DNA of 64,000 nucleotides from Babylonia areolata (lineage: Eukaryota > Mollusca > Gastropoda > Neogastropoda > Buccinidae): the NCBI RefSeq assembly GCF_041734735.1, contig NC_134878.1, forward strand, positions 49,399,004 through 49,463,003, given 5' to 3'. A program made the position numbers and the translations under genes. This document shows, piece by piece, positions 39,443-50,500 of this stretch (its first letter is position 1; each line of letters begins with the position of its first letter). Below the pieces are notes generated by a model that was given only the letters and a program-made list of their open reading frames with translations, did not search any database and was not told the origin of the DNA.

Positions 39443-40280
39443 CTTTCTCTATTTCCCTCTCATTCTTTCTTCCTCCCTGTCTGCACTGTTTCTGTGGCAC
39501 ATTACTCCCATGCTGCTCATTCAGAGTCATACACGGTCACACCTGGGTTCGTCTGTCTCCGTCCCCGCATCCGCACTCCACAGGGAACCACCAGGAGGCC
39601 ACACACCACAGGAGAGACTGCACTGCCGCTGAGTCACTTCGGTGGTGATCAGTAGTTCTTCAGATTTAACATAAGTATCCATATCAAACCAAATCAAATC
39701 AAGACTCACCCCCAGCTGCGGAGGGGTAACAAAACTGAGGTAGGTCACCATGAGAGCTGGGCATGAAAGGCCACATATTTTGGGACAATTTTTTTTTATT
39801 TAAGAAGAATTTGGAGATTGACAATGATGCTGCTGCTATTGAGGTCCACTGAGGTCTGGGACCAGGTAACAAGGCTGTACTCTGCACTTCCTTTCATGAT
39901 ATCCTGGTGTCAACCAGGCCTAAAAGATAAGACACATGCAGTGTTGGTCAGGAAATTAGAACACACCCAAAGACATCAGTAAAGTGGATAATACTCAACT
40001 GTGTGGTCCAAGTCTTCCCACTGAAGCCAGGAGCACACTCAACTCTGGGTAGGAGCCAGCTGTGGACAAGGGCCAAAAAACCCGCCTTCACTGGGAATCA
40101 AACCCAGGTCCTCCCTGCCATCAGTCTGCTATGCTAACCACTTTGTAATGGTGGCTGGTCTCTTTCAATCTTTCTCTCACACACACTTTCTATATATCTA
40201 TCTGTTTCTCACTCACAAATGTGCACATGTGTGTGCATGCACACACTCACAGACACTCGGACAAGCATTCATTTACAATC
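39443..40280. other. No gene; contains a tRNA-like SINE head on the minus strand
   Basis: Minus-strand AGTGGTTAGCATAGCAGACT and CTGGGTTTGATTCCCAG (within about 40080-40160) are box A/B-like and indicate a SINE relic. The rest has no supported exon. Confidence 0.5.
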
Positions 40281-40281
40281 A

Positions 40282-40635
40282 GTCTCTTTAATGTCCTCAA
40301 AAATATGAGTAAGACTAGCTAGTGAGTGACAAGGTACATATCTCTTAAATGTCCTAAAAAAATACAAGGAAGATTGTCTAGTGAGTGACAAGATACATAT
40401 CTCTTTAATGTCCTAAAAAAATACAAGGGAGATTGGAATGTGAGTGACAAGATACATATCTCTTTAATGTCCTCAAAAATATGAGGGAGATTGTCTAGTG
40501 AGTGACAAGGTACATATCTCTTTAATGTCCTAAAAAAATACCAGAAAGATTGGCTAGTGAGTGACAAGATACATATCTCTTTAATATCCTCAAAAATATG
40601 AGGGAGATTGGAATGTGAGTGACAAGATACCTAGA
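40282..40635. repeat. 58/59-bp minisatellite, 6 copies
   Basis: CTCTTTAATGTCCTMAAAAA starts units at 40284, 40342, 40401, 40460 and onward. Each ends GTGAGTGACAAGATACATAT. Confidence 0.9.
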
Positions 40636-41285
40636 AGCATCAAACATGACATAAGCATTTAAGATGTGTATAAAAACATTGCACATCTTTGCTTTAAACA
40701 TAGTAATTTAAATGACAGTGCACATATACTGCACATTCATTGTACAAGATTACAATTGTAAAACAATATTTAAAAAATACATGAATTTGTAAAAGTATAG
40801 TACATTAAAATGTCCAAGAGAACATAAAATCAAAATGACAACCAATTCTTTCTCTTTCTCACATGAGCTCCCCAACCTCCCCCCACCCCTCCCTCCCTCC
40901 TCTCCCTTTTAACCACCTCCACCCCCATTCCTCCACCACCTCTCCCTTCCATCCACTCACAGCATTTCAGTGGACAGAATCCATGTAATTGAGCACAACC
41001 TGCGGTAGCTGAGATCTGAAGATTTAACACAGTTCAATACAGATATGTCATTGTGAAAACTGATTACAATTGAGAACAAGGAACAAGGGAAAGATAACCA
41101 AAATGTGTTGACTCACCAGTCACAACGAGAGTTGCACCCCATAACCTGTAGACAGAGCTTAATAATTTACTGACCCTCAACAAAGTCAGCATAGCACAAG
41201 CCTTCATTAAAATGTGAAAGAAAAACTAGGAGACTTCATTCTGAACTTGGACCTGATGTATGCAGACATCTTAACTCAGACATTC

Positions 41286-41437
41286 AAGGCACATGTGGAG
41301 AAGGCAGTCATTTCTTTGGCAGAACTTCAAGGCACATGTGGAGAAGGCAGTCATTTCTTTGGCAGAACATCATGGCACATGTGGAGAAGGCAGTCATTTC
41401 TTTGGCAGAACTTCATGGCACATGTGGAGAAGGCACA
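41286..41437. repeat. 43-bp tandem repeat, about 3.5 copies
   Basis: GGCACATGTGGAGAAGGCAG followed by TCATTTCTTTGGCAGAAC, four occurrences of the first half. Confidence 0.9.
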
Positions 41438-41447
41438 TATGTAGTGC

Positions 41448-41586
41448 ATATTTTAGCAATAAGTCTATTTACAGTGACATGACTCCACCCCTTGCCTGGA
41501 AATTCCTTTACGATCCTTCTTCCACCCCAGCCTTTCTCCTTGAAACAGTTTTCAATGGTAACCTTATCACTTTCACTCAAAGGCAT
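41448..41586 (-). pseudogene. Fragment of a mariner-superfamily-like transposase N-terminus
   Basis: From ATG at 41586-41584 the minus strand reads MPLSESDKVTIENCFKEKGW, then GGRRIVKEFPGKGWSHVTVN and RLIAKI. This helix-turn-helix arrangement (K-G-x-G/W...EFP-K-W...T-V-x-x-L-I-x-K) is familiar from transposase DNA-binding heads common in invertebrates. No catalytic part follows, so it is a short relic. Confidence 0.55.
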
Positions 41587-41589
41587 AGT

Positions 41590-42725
41590 TGATCCTTCCA
41601 AACTGAAACTTTGGACAGAACTGATTTTGGATACAGATGACAACTAAAAAAATCAACAGACTTGACACCCAGACAGGCTATTTTTAGACTGACACTGACT
41701 GACACATGCCAACACGTGGCAGCTGGCATGAACATGATGAAGGTCACATTGCACAGCTCTGATAGTGGATTTTTTTTATATACTGTTTTGAATTTAACAA
41801 TACTCTTATTATTTACGTCCAAACATTTAGATATTTTGCAGACTTGTTGATTATACCTCAAGGTTATTGTGTGAAAATTTTCAAAGAATTCAGTTTCTCT
41901 ATCACTCAGAAAAAACTTGTCACAAAACAGTTCACTTTTTGGGGGACACCCGACATATACATACAAAATACTTTGCAATCTCCAATAAGAGGAATTTGTG
42001 GTGTGAAATATATCAACAATACATAAGAAAGTTATTCAGCATGTGTACATAAAAGGCATTAAATGTTTTAATGTAAACTCAAAGTTAACTACACATAATA
42101 TGTTTGTTTTTTCTCTTGATCATTCAGTGTTGATTGTGCACTGTATGTGTATACACTCTGCAATATGAATTCCATTGTTAACCCATATGCTTGATTGCTT
42201 TTAAAATGCAAGTTTTTACATGTAATGTACAAATTCATAAGAAAAGCTCCTTATTTACAGAATATAGATTATCTCCAAGTGTTTGTACATTTCTTCTGTC
42301 ATTGCTGCTGTGTGCACATGTCAAATTATTGGTGTAAGGACAAACCCGGTGCTTCCTTTTTTGAGGAAGTGTCTGGGTTTGTTCCACTGTACCTGTTCTT
42401 TACGTGTGTGCCAGCTGCACTGGTTGCATAAGCAGCACTGACTTGAAGTTGTGTACCCTGTAAATGGAAAGAGTTTTCACTCTTCACTATTTGTAAAACA
42501 TCTACATAATACATGAAAAGTCATTCAGTGTGTGTACATAAAAGGCATAAAATAATCAACTAACTACAGACTACAAGTAACCATATTTGCAATATCACAG
42601 TTATAGTATACACATGCAATGATCATAGTCCAGTAATGTGAGAAGAAACTATTGGGAGAGCTGGACAGTACAAGGTCTTCAGAGAAGAAGCCCCCCTCAG
42701 TCAAGTGTTTCAGCCCTGAACTCCT
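41590..42725. other. No gene seen
   Basis: AT-rich. GTGTACATAAAAGGCAT recurs at about 42041 and 42532, suggesting a short dispersed repeat. An imperfect inverted repeat (ACAAACCCGG and CTGGGTTTGT) lies near 42341-42383. Confidence 0.5.
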
Positions 42726-42729
42726 TGAA

Positions 42730-42910
42730 CTCTAAGGGGGCCGGGCCGCACCCAGGTCATGACTCCTGGATGCCCTTGTATTGATGCCTTTTCTTTATTT
42801 TTTTCCCCTGGTCCTCAGCAGGTTCGAACCCACACCTCCAGGATGGTCACCACTTCAGGACTGAGTCACCTTTTCTGGCAGATGTTTTAACCACTGTGCC
42901 ATAGTACACC
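42730..42910 (-). mobile_element. tRNA-like SINE head
   Basis: Minus strand: TGGCACAGTGGTTAAAACAT (box A) and GGTGTGGGTTCGAACCTGC (box B), which are good Pol III promoter matches. It lies directly upstream of the LINE fragment in the opposite orientation. Confidence 0.6.
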
Positions 42911-42918
42911 TAGTTTGA

Positions 42919-43768
42919 GTGGGGAAATTTGATCCTTGTGAAGTAGGCAGGAACAACGGTATACACTGGACACTCTGGACACAGCTGGACGACCTCAACT
43001 TCACTGATGACCTGGTGCTCCTGTCACACAACCACAGCCAGATGCAGGACAAGACCACTCGCCTGGAGACATCAGCCAGGACAGGGCTCAAGATCAACAA
43101 GAAGAAGACCAAGCTGATGAAGATCAACACCACTGCCAACACACCAGTCACAGTTGGTGGAGAGCCCATCAGGGAGGTGGAGTCTTTCGTCTACTTGGGA
43201 AGCGTGGTTGACCGACAGGGAGGCACGGACCGAGATGTCACAGCCAGAATCGGCAAGGCAAGAACAGCTTTCATCATGCTCAAGAACATCTGGGCATCTG
43301 GAGCAATCAGTATGAAAACCAAGCTCCACATCTTCAACTCCAATGTGGTCAATTCTGCTCTACGGATGCGAGACATGGCGGACAACACAGATGATGCAGC
43401 AGAAGATTTAGACATTCAACACCTGTCAATGGCAGGAGAAGATCCGAAACAAAGATCTGTGGGAGCGAGCGGGACAGGAACCAGTGGCCAAGCAGATACT
43501 GCAGAGGAAGTGGGGCTGGATCGGACACACCCTCAGGAAGCCAGCGTCCAGCATCACACGCCAAGCCCTGACCTGGAACCCACAGGGATAGAGGAAGAGA
43601 GGCCAGCCTCGCAACAGCTGGAGATGAGACACCGAGGCAGAGCTGAAGCAGCAAGGGACCAACTGGACTGGAATGGCCAGAACAGCCCAGAACAGAGTGT
43701 GATGGCAAGGGGTCGTCGATGGCTATGCTCCACCGGGAGCGATGGGCATAATGAATGAATGAATGAAG
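42919..43768 (+). mobile_element. 3' fragment of an RTE-like LINE
   Basis: The frame from 42919 enters at reverse transcriptase motif C (LNFTDDLVLLSHNHSQMQDK; the usual ADD is TDD). It continues through GLKINKKKTKLMKI, VESFVYLGSVVDRQGGTD and ARIGKARTAFIMLKNIW. After about 43360 the match passes into another frame ([20 protein letters not shown] type), then reaches a tail of four ATGA units (near 43750-43766). Short tandem tails fit RTE-clade elements. It is 5'-truncated and frame-broken. Confidence 0.82.
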
Positions 43769-43779
43769 TTTACTTTCAT

Positions 43780-44330
43780 TCCTCCTCAACCAGATCCAGC
43801 TGGAACTCTTTTCTGCTGCTTCTGCCATTGCCTTGAGAGCCCATGTCCTCTCTCTGCCAGAAACTGACAGCTGTTTCATGAGGCTGTAGACAGATGCACC
43901 CACAAACCCTCTTGCACCAATCTCTATGGCGAGGACTTTGGCTTGGAAGCCAGATTCTCTCAGGCTGCTGGCTAGACTAGCATACTTCTCAGTCTTGTAG
44001 ATGTGGGCTTTCTCGATTTTGCTTTCGTATGGCACAGTGACCTCAATCAGAATCGCTTGTTTCGTTGCCTTGGAGTGGAGTACTGTGTCAGGTCTAATGC
44101 CGCTCTTGCTGATGATTTCTGGGTGTTTCTTCCCCTCTGGTAGGTCAACTGTGCATTCCCAATCTACAGCACCATCAAGCAGCCCACGTTTCCATGCTTT
44201 GGACACTTTGGATGCTGTTCCTGGCCAGACTTTAATGCCTTCTGCCAAGCGGAACTCTACTGGAACTTCTGGTGGGGTTGGTGCTCCCTGGACAGTGCTC
44301 ACCACATGTGCAATATAATAATATAATACT
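43780..44330 (-). pseudogene. PD-(D/E)xK nuclease-like ORF fragment of probable retroelement origin
   Basis: Minus-strand frame from about 44330 down to 43780 reads VSKAWKRGLLDGAVDWECTV, GIRPDTVLHSKATKQAILIE, VTVPYESKIEKAHIYKTEKY, then IEIGARGFVGASVY and AEAAEKSSSWIWLRRNE. The RPD...E-V-T-V-P-Y-E arrangement matches the restriction-like nuclease domain repeatedly seen at the C-terminus of retroelement-associated ORFs in molluscs, cnidarians and fish. The upstream part is absent. The open frame extends farther only by reading antisense through the neighbouring LINE. The exact parent family is uncertain. Confidence 0.6.
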
Positions 44331-44481
44331 GTAATTAAACATAGAAATACAATAACAATATTCTCTGCAAGACAACAACAATGAAAGGCAGCTTCAACCA
44401 TTTGATATCCAATATACCCAAAATCAGTCTGTCTTTTTCTTCCATGTTGAACACACATGTTGGTGAGGTACCAGCCAGGTT

Positions 44482-44589
44482 TTAGTGACTGGACAGCCGG
44501 TACACCTGCACTTCCTGAATGTCAGTGTCATGGAACTCCAGGATCCTGACAATGGTGTCCCCTTGCATCTTCATGGTTTGACAGGTGTA
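44482..44589 (-). CDS. Last exon of unrecognised gene
   Basis: Acceptor GATGTCGTTTCAG, then 35 codons and TAA (44484-44482) in phase 0: YTCQTMKMQGDTIVRILEFH to YRLSSH. The acceptor region is duplicated once just upstream (to about 44660). Confidence 0.5.
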   Translation of the reverse strand, partial: YTCQTMKMQGDTIVRILEFHDTDIQEVQVYRLSSH

Positions 44590-47500
44590 CTGAAACGACA
44601 TCCACAAACAATATCACATTGACAGGTGTACTGAAAGGACAACATCCACAAACAATATCACAATCTTTTCACTTTCACTTTCAGTTTCTCAAGGTGCTGC
44701 CCCTGTTTTTGGACAAATCTCTTTATGCTACACCACATTTGCTAGGCAAATTCCTCGCCACCAGCATGTTATCAAGGCCTTGAGTACATGCATACATTTC
44801 AGATCAAGGCCTTGAGTACATGCATACATTTCAGATCAAGGCTTTGAGTACATGCACACATTTCAGATCAAGGCCTTGAGTACATACATCTCAGATCAAG
44901 GCCTTGAGTACATGCATACATTTCAGTATCTGTGTACCTAGCACAGCAGAATTTGACTAGACAACAACACTTTTATCTATGTTGCTGTGGGTTCTTTTCA
45001 ATGTGCCAAGTGTGCACTGTGTGCACTCAGTCAAACACAGGAGAAATGGCAAGACTGGTATTTGAACACAGACCCTCACAGACATTGTATATGCAGTAAG
45101 TGTCTTAATTATTCTATCTTCTTCACCTAAAAACAAAATATACAAATGACAAACTTAAAAAGGAAAAACAACATTAGGGGAAAAACAGAGACAGTTGGGG
45201 GAGACAGACCACATGCATGTGTGCTTGCATGGTAACAATTAGTGCATGTGTACCTGCATGGTAACAATTAGTGCATGTGTACCTGCAAGGTAACAATTAG
45301 TGCACGAGTACCTGCGTGGTAACAATTAGTGGATGTGGTTGTCAGTCTTTGAAATGTGTGTGTGGATATGATATACTTTGTCAAAGTTCATGAGGTAACA
45401 ATTTTTTTTTTTAAACTAACCAAACAACAAAAAAAAAAAACGTTTGACTAAAGTGTCAACACAGATCTGTATCATATGATCAATGTATGGCACTGTTAAA
45501 ATGCCTGTATTTTGAAATTGGAGGGGGGAGGGGGAGGGGAGGGGGGGGGAAATAGACAAAAAATAAACAGTCTTTAAAAAAGATAGTAAATCAGTAACAC
45601 AGAATTAAACACACTGTTTCAAAGTCCTGAGAGTCACAGGAGTGTTTGAAAAAAGAAAGTTATCAGTAATCATAGTTATTGTTGTGTATCCTGGTCATTA
45701 TGTACACCATTTCTGTGATTTCATAGCTATCTTACAAACATGACTTCAACATGTACACCATTTCTGTGATTTCATAGCTATCTTACAAACATGACTTCAA
45801 CATGTACACCATTTCTGTGATTTCATAGCTATCTTACAAACATGACTTCAACATGTACACCATTTCTGTGATTTCATAGCTATCTTACAAACATGACTTC
45901 AACATGTACACCATTTCTGTGATTTCATAGCTATCTTACAAACATGACTTCAACATGTACACCATTTCTGTGATTTCATAGCTATCTTACAAACATGACT
46001 TCAACATGTACACCATTTCTGTGATTTCATAGCTATCTTACAAACATGACTTCAACATGTACACCATTTCTGTGATTTCATAGCTATCTTACAAACATGA
46101 CTTCAACATGTACACCATTTCTGTGATTTCATAGCTATCTTGCAAACAAGTCTTCAACATGTCCACAAATTTTCTTTCTTTTTGGGGGGAGCTTTTTTTT
46201 CCATGTTATGTGTTCAGCTGTCATGGATCCCTTCCACATGCATCACCACCAGGCCTGTAGTGTACTGCCTTGTTCTGCAATGCTGCCATCCATCTGTCAT
46301 GTCAGTTCCTTTCAACATGTCCTATCCTGCCTTCTTCTGCAATGCTGCCATCCATCTGTCATGTCAGTTCCTTTCAACATGTCCTGTACTGCCTTGCTCT
46401 GCAATGCTGCCATCCATCTGTCATGTCAGTTCCTTTCAACATGTCCTGTACTGCCTTGTTCTGCAATGCTGCCATCCATCTGTCATGTCAGTTCCTTTCA
46501 ACATGTCCTATCCTGCCTTGTTCTGCAATGCTACCATCCATCTGTCATGTCAGTTCCTTTCAACACGTCCTATCCTGCCTTGTTCTGCAATGCTACCATC
46601 CATCTGTCATTTCAGTTCCTTTCAACATGTCCTGTACTGCCTTGTTCTGCAATGCTACCATCCATCTGTCATGTCAGTTCCTTTCAACACGTCCTATCCT
46701 GCCTTGTTCTGCAATGCTGCCATCTGTCATGTCAGTTCCTTTCAACATGTCCTGTACTGCTTTGTTCTGCAATGCTGCCATCTGTCATGTCAGTTCCTTT
46801 CAACATGTCCTATCCTGCCTTGTTCTGCAATGCTACCATCCATCTGTCATGTCAGTTCCTTTCAACATGTCCTATCCTGCCTTCTTCTGCAATGCTGCCA
46901 TCCATCTGTCATGTCAGTTCCTTTCAACATGTCCTGTACTGCCTTGTTCTGCAATGCTGCCATCTGTCATGTCAGTTCCTTTCAACATGTCCTGTACTGC
47001 CTTGTTCTGCAATGCTGCCATCCATCTGTCATTTCAGTTTCTTTCAACATGTCCTGTACTGCCTTGTTCTGCAATGCTGCCATCCATCTGTCATTTCAGT
47101 TCCTTTCAACATGTCCTATCCTGCCTTGTTCTGCAATGCTACCATCCATCTGTCATGTCAGTTCCTTTCAACATGTCCTATCCTGCCTTCTTCTGCAATG
47201 CTGCCATCTGTCATGTCAGTTCCTTTCAACATGTCCTGTACGTGTTCCTCACTTCAGATGCATGCAGGTCATGGAACACATTCATCTCTTCTGCACTTCT
47301 GCAATCCTTCTTAGGGAGGAAGTTGGCAGGACAGCTGTGAAGCTTACCTGCCAGTAGTGTCCGTGATGGTTTGGGTTCATATTTTGGTGACACCTGCCAG
47401 TAGTGTCCGTGATGGTTTGGGTTCATATTTTGGTGACACCTGCCAGTAATGTCCGTGATGGTTTGGGTTCATATTTTGGTGACACCTGCCAGTAGTGTCC

Positions 47501-50500
47501 GTGATGGTTTGGGTTCATATTTTGGTGACACCTGCCAGTAATGTCCGTGATGGTTTGGGTTCATATTTTGGTGACACCTGCCAGTAGTGTCCGTGATGGT
47601 TTGGGTTCATATTTTGGTGAGACCTGCCAGTAATGTCCGTGATGGTTTGGGTTCATATTTTGGTGACACCTGCCAGTAATGTCCGTGATGGTTTGGGTTC
47701 ATATTTTGGTGACACCTGCCAGTAATGTCCGTGATGGTTTGGGTTCATATTTTGGTGACACCTGCCAGTAATGTCCGTGATGGTTTGGGTTCATATTTTG
47801 GTGACACCTGCCAGTAATGTCCGTGATGGTTTGGGTTCATATTTTGGTGACACCTGCCAGTAATGTCCGTGATGGTTTGGGTTCATATTTTGGTGACACC
47901 TGCCAGTAGTGTCTGTGATGGTTTGGGTTCATATTTTGGTCTCACCATTTCTCCAAAGTTTGACGGAAAGTCAAACTGAGCATCTAATCAATTGAACGAG
48001 ATGGCAAACTGAGGTCCTGTGTGCAGCACACACTTGGCATGATGGTAAAGAACCCATGGCAACAAAAGTATTGTCCTTTGGCAAATCAGAGGTGTGTCAG
48101 GTACACAAATACATATGCTTGCATTCAAGGCCTGACACGTGTGCTGTGTCGTGCTGCTGCTCAGGCATTTGCCTTGCACTGTGGTGTAGCATGTACACAT
48201 GTGGTGTTGTACAGATGTGGTGTAGCATGTACAGATGTGGTGTAGCATGTACAGATGTGGTGTAGCAGTACAGTACAGATGTGGTGTAGCATGTACAGAT
48301 GTGGTGTAGCAGTACAGTACAGATGTGGTGTAGCAGTACAGATGTGGTGTAGCAGTACAGTACAGATGTGGTGTAGCAGTACAGTACAGATGTGGTGTAG
48401 CATGTACAGATGTGGTGTAGCAGTACAGTACAGATGTGGTGTAGCAGTACAGTACAGATGTGGTGTAGCATGTACAGATGTGGTGTAGCAGTACAGTACA
48501 GATGTGGTGTAGCATGTACAGATGTGGTGTAGCATGTACAGATGTGGTGTAGCAGTACAGTACAGATGTGGTGTAGCATGTACAGATGTGGTGTAGCAGT
48601 ACAGTACAGATGTGGTGTAGCAGTACAGATGTGGTGTAGCAGTACAGTACAGATGTGGTGTAGCATGTACAGATGTGGTGTAGCAGTACAGTACAGATGT
48701 GGTGTAGCAGTACAGTACAGATGTGGTGTAGCAGTACAGATGTGGTGTAGCATGTACAGATGTGGTGTAGCAGTACAGTACAGATGTGGTGTAGCAGTAC
48801 AGATGTGGTGTAGCAGTACAGTACAGATGTGGTGTAGCATGTACAGATGTGGTGTAGCAGTACATTACAGATGTGGTGTAGCATGTACAGATGTGGTGTA
48901 GCAGTACAGTACAGATGTGGTGTAGCATGTACAGATGTGGTGTAGCAGTACAGTACAGATGTGGTGTAGCATGCACAGATGTGGTGTAGCAGTACAGTAC
49001 AGATGTGGTGTAGCATGTACAGATGTGGTGTAGCAGTACAGTACAGATGTGGTGTAGCAGTACAGATGTGGTGTAGCATGTACAGATGTGGTGTAGCAGT
49101 ACAGTACAGATGTGGTGTAGCAGTACAGATGTGGTGTAGCATGTACAGATGTGGTGTAGCAGTACAGTACAGATGTGGTGTAGCAGTACAGATGTGGTGT
49201 AGCATGTACAGATGTGGTGTAGCAGTACAGTACAGATGTGGTGTAGCATTGTACAGATGTGGTGTAGCATTGTAGGTGTAGCATTGTACAGATGTGGTGT
49301 AGCATTGTACAGATGTGGTGTAGCATGTACAGATGTGGTGTAGCAGTACAGTACAGATGTGGTGTAGTATGTACAGATGTGTCTGAATGCAGTAATGCCT
49401 TGCTGAGAAACAGGACATCTCAACTGGTAGTTTGCTTCACAATACCTTTTCTAATCAACCTGTCTGTGCTTCTGTATGCTCTCTTTGGAACATGTCTGTA
49501 CCTTTTCTGAACATGGAAATTGGACCTGCTGCAATGAATGTCATCATGCTCTCTTTGGAACATGTCTGTACCTTTCCTGAACATGGAATTGGACCTGCTG
49601 CAATGAATGTCAGGTCAGGCTTGGTGTTAACAAGTGTATTTTATTTTTTGACAAAAAGTGTATCATCTGATATCAGTGCTGCATCACTGTTCATTACAGT
49701 AATCACCTTAAAAGTATGCATGTGTGCTTGTATATGTGTGTGTGTAAATGTGCATGCATGTGTGCGCGCATCAGTGTGTGTGCACGTGAGTGTGCATGGG
49801 CATGTGTGTGAGTGTGTGTGTGTGAGGACTGACCTTATTGGAGAGGGGTTCCAGCAGCACTGACCTCAGGTGGCGGCCCGTGGAATCGTCATAAAGGGAC
49901 ACCACTCCTCCCATGAGTTCACCGACTGTCAGAGTGCCCGTCACCATCAGTACGCCCAGGCTGTCGTTATAACTGGTCTCTTCCAATCTCTGGACATATT
50001 ATCACAGTTATAACTGGTCACCTCCAACCTCTGGACATATCATCACAGATATAACTGGTCACATCCAACCTCTGGACATATCACAGTTATAACTGGTCTC
50101 TTTCAATCTCTAGACATATCACAGTTATAACTGATCTCTTCCACCCTCTGGACATATCACAGTTATAACTGGTCTCTTCCACCCTCTGGACATATCACAG
50201 TTATAACTGATCTCTTCCAACCTCTGGACATATCATCACAGTTATAACTGGTCACTTCCAACCTCTGGACATATCATCACAGTTATAACTGATCTCTTCC
50301 ACCCTCTGGACATATCATCACAGTAATAACTGGTCACTTCCAACCTCTGAACATATCACAGTTATAACTGGTCTCTTCCAACCTCTGGACATATCACAGT
50401 TATAACTGGTCACTTCCAACCTCTGGACATATCACAGTTATAACTGGTCTCTTCCAACCTCTGAACATATCACAGTTATAACTGATCACTTCCAACCTCT

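Noticed and set aside
43349-44458. Single 369-codon minus-strand protein
   Set aside because: Its last half is the antisense of a LINE fragment; only about 43780-44330 carries a recognisable domain.
46140-47357. Three overlapping plus-strand open frames of about 356-405 codons
   Set aside because: They are all readings of the 62-bp minisatellite, which lacks stops; the same Cys/Ser/His-rich words appear in every frame.
47310-47400. An extra exon ending GGACACTACTGGCAG/GTAAGC on the minus strand
   Set aside because: The donor looks good, but no acceptor gives a phase that fits the neighbouring exons; it is probably the edge of the 46-bp array.
47988-49423. Minus-strand frames of up to 476 codons rich in His-Ile-Cys-Thr-Val-Leu-Leu
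   Set aside because: Translation of the 19/20/24-bp array; no start context, no non-repeat domain.
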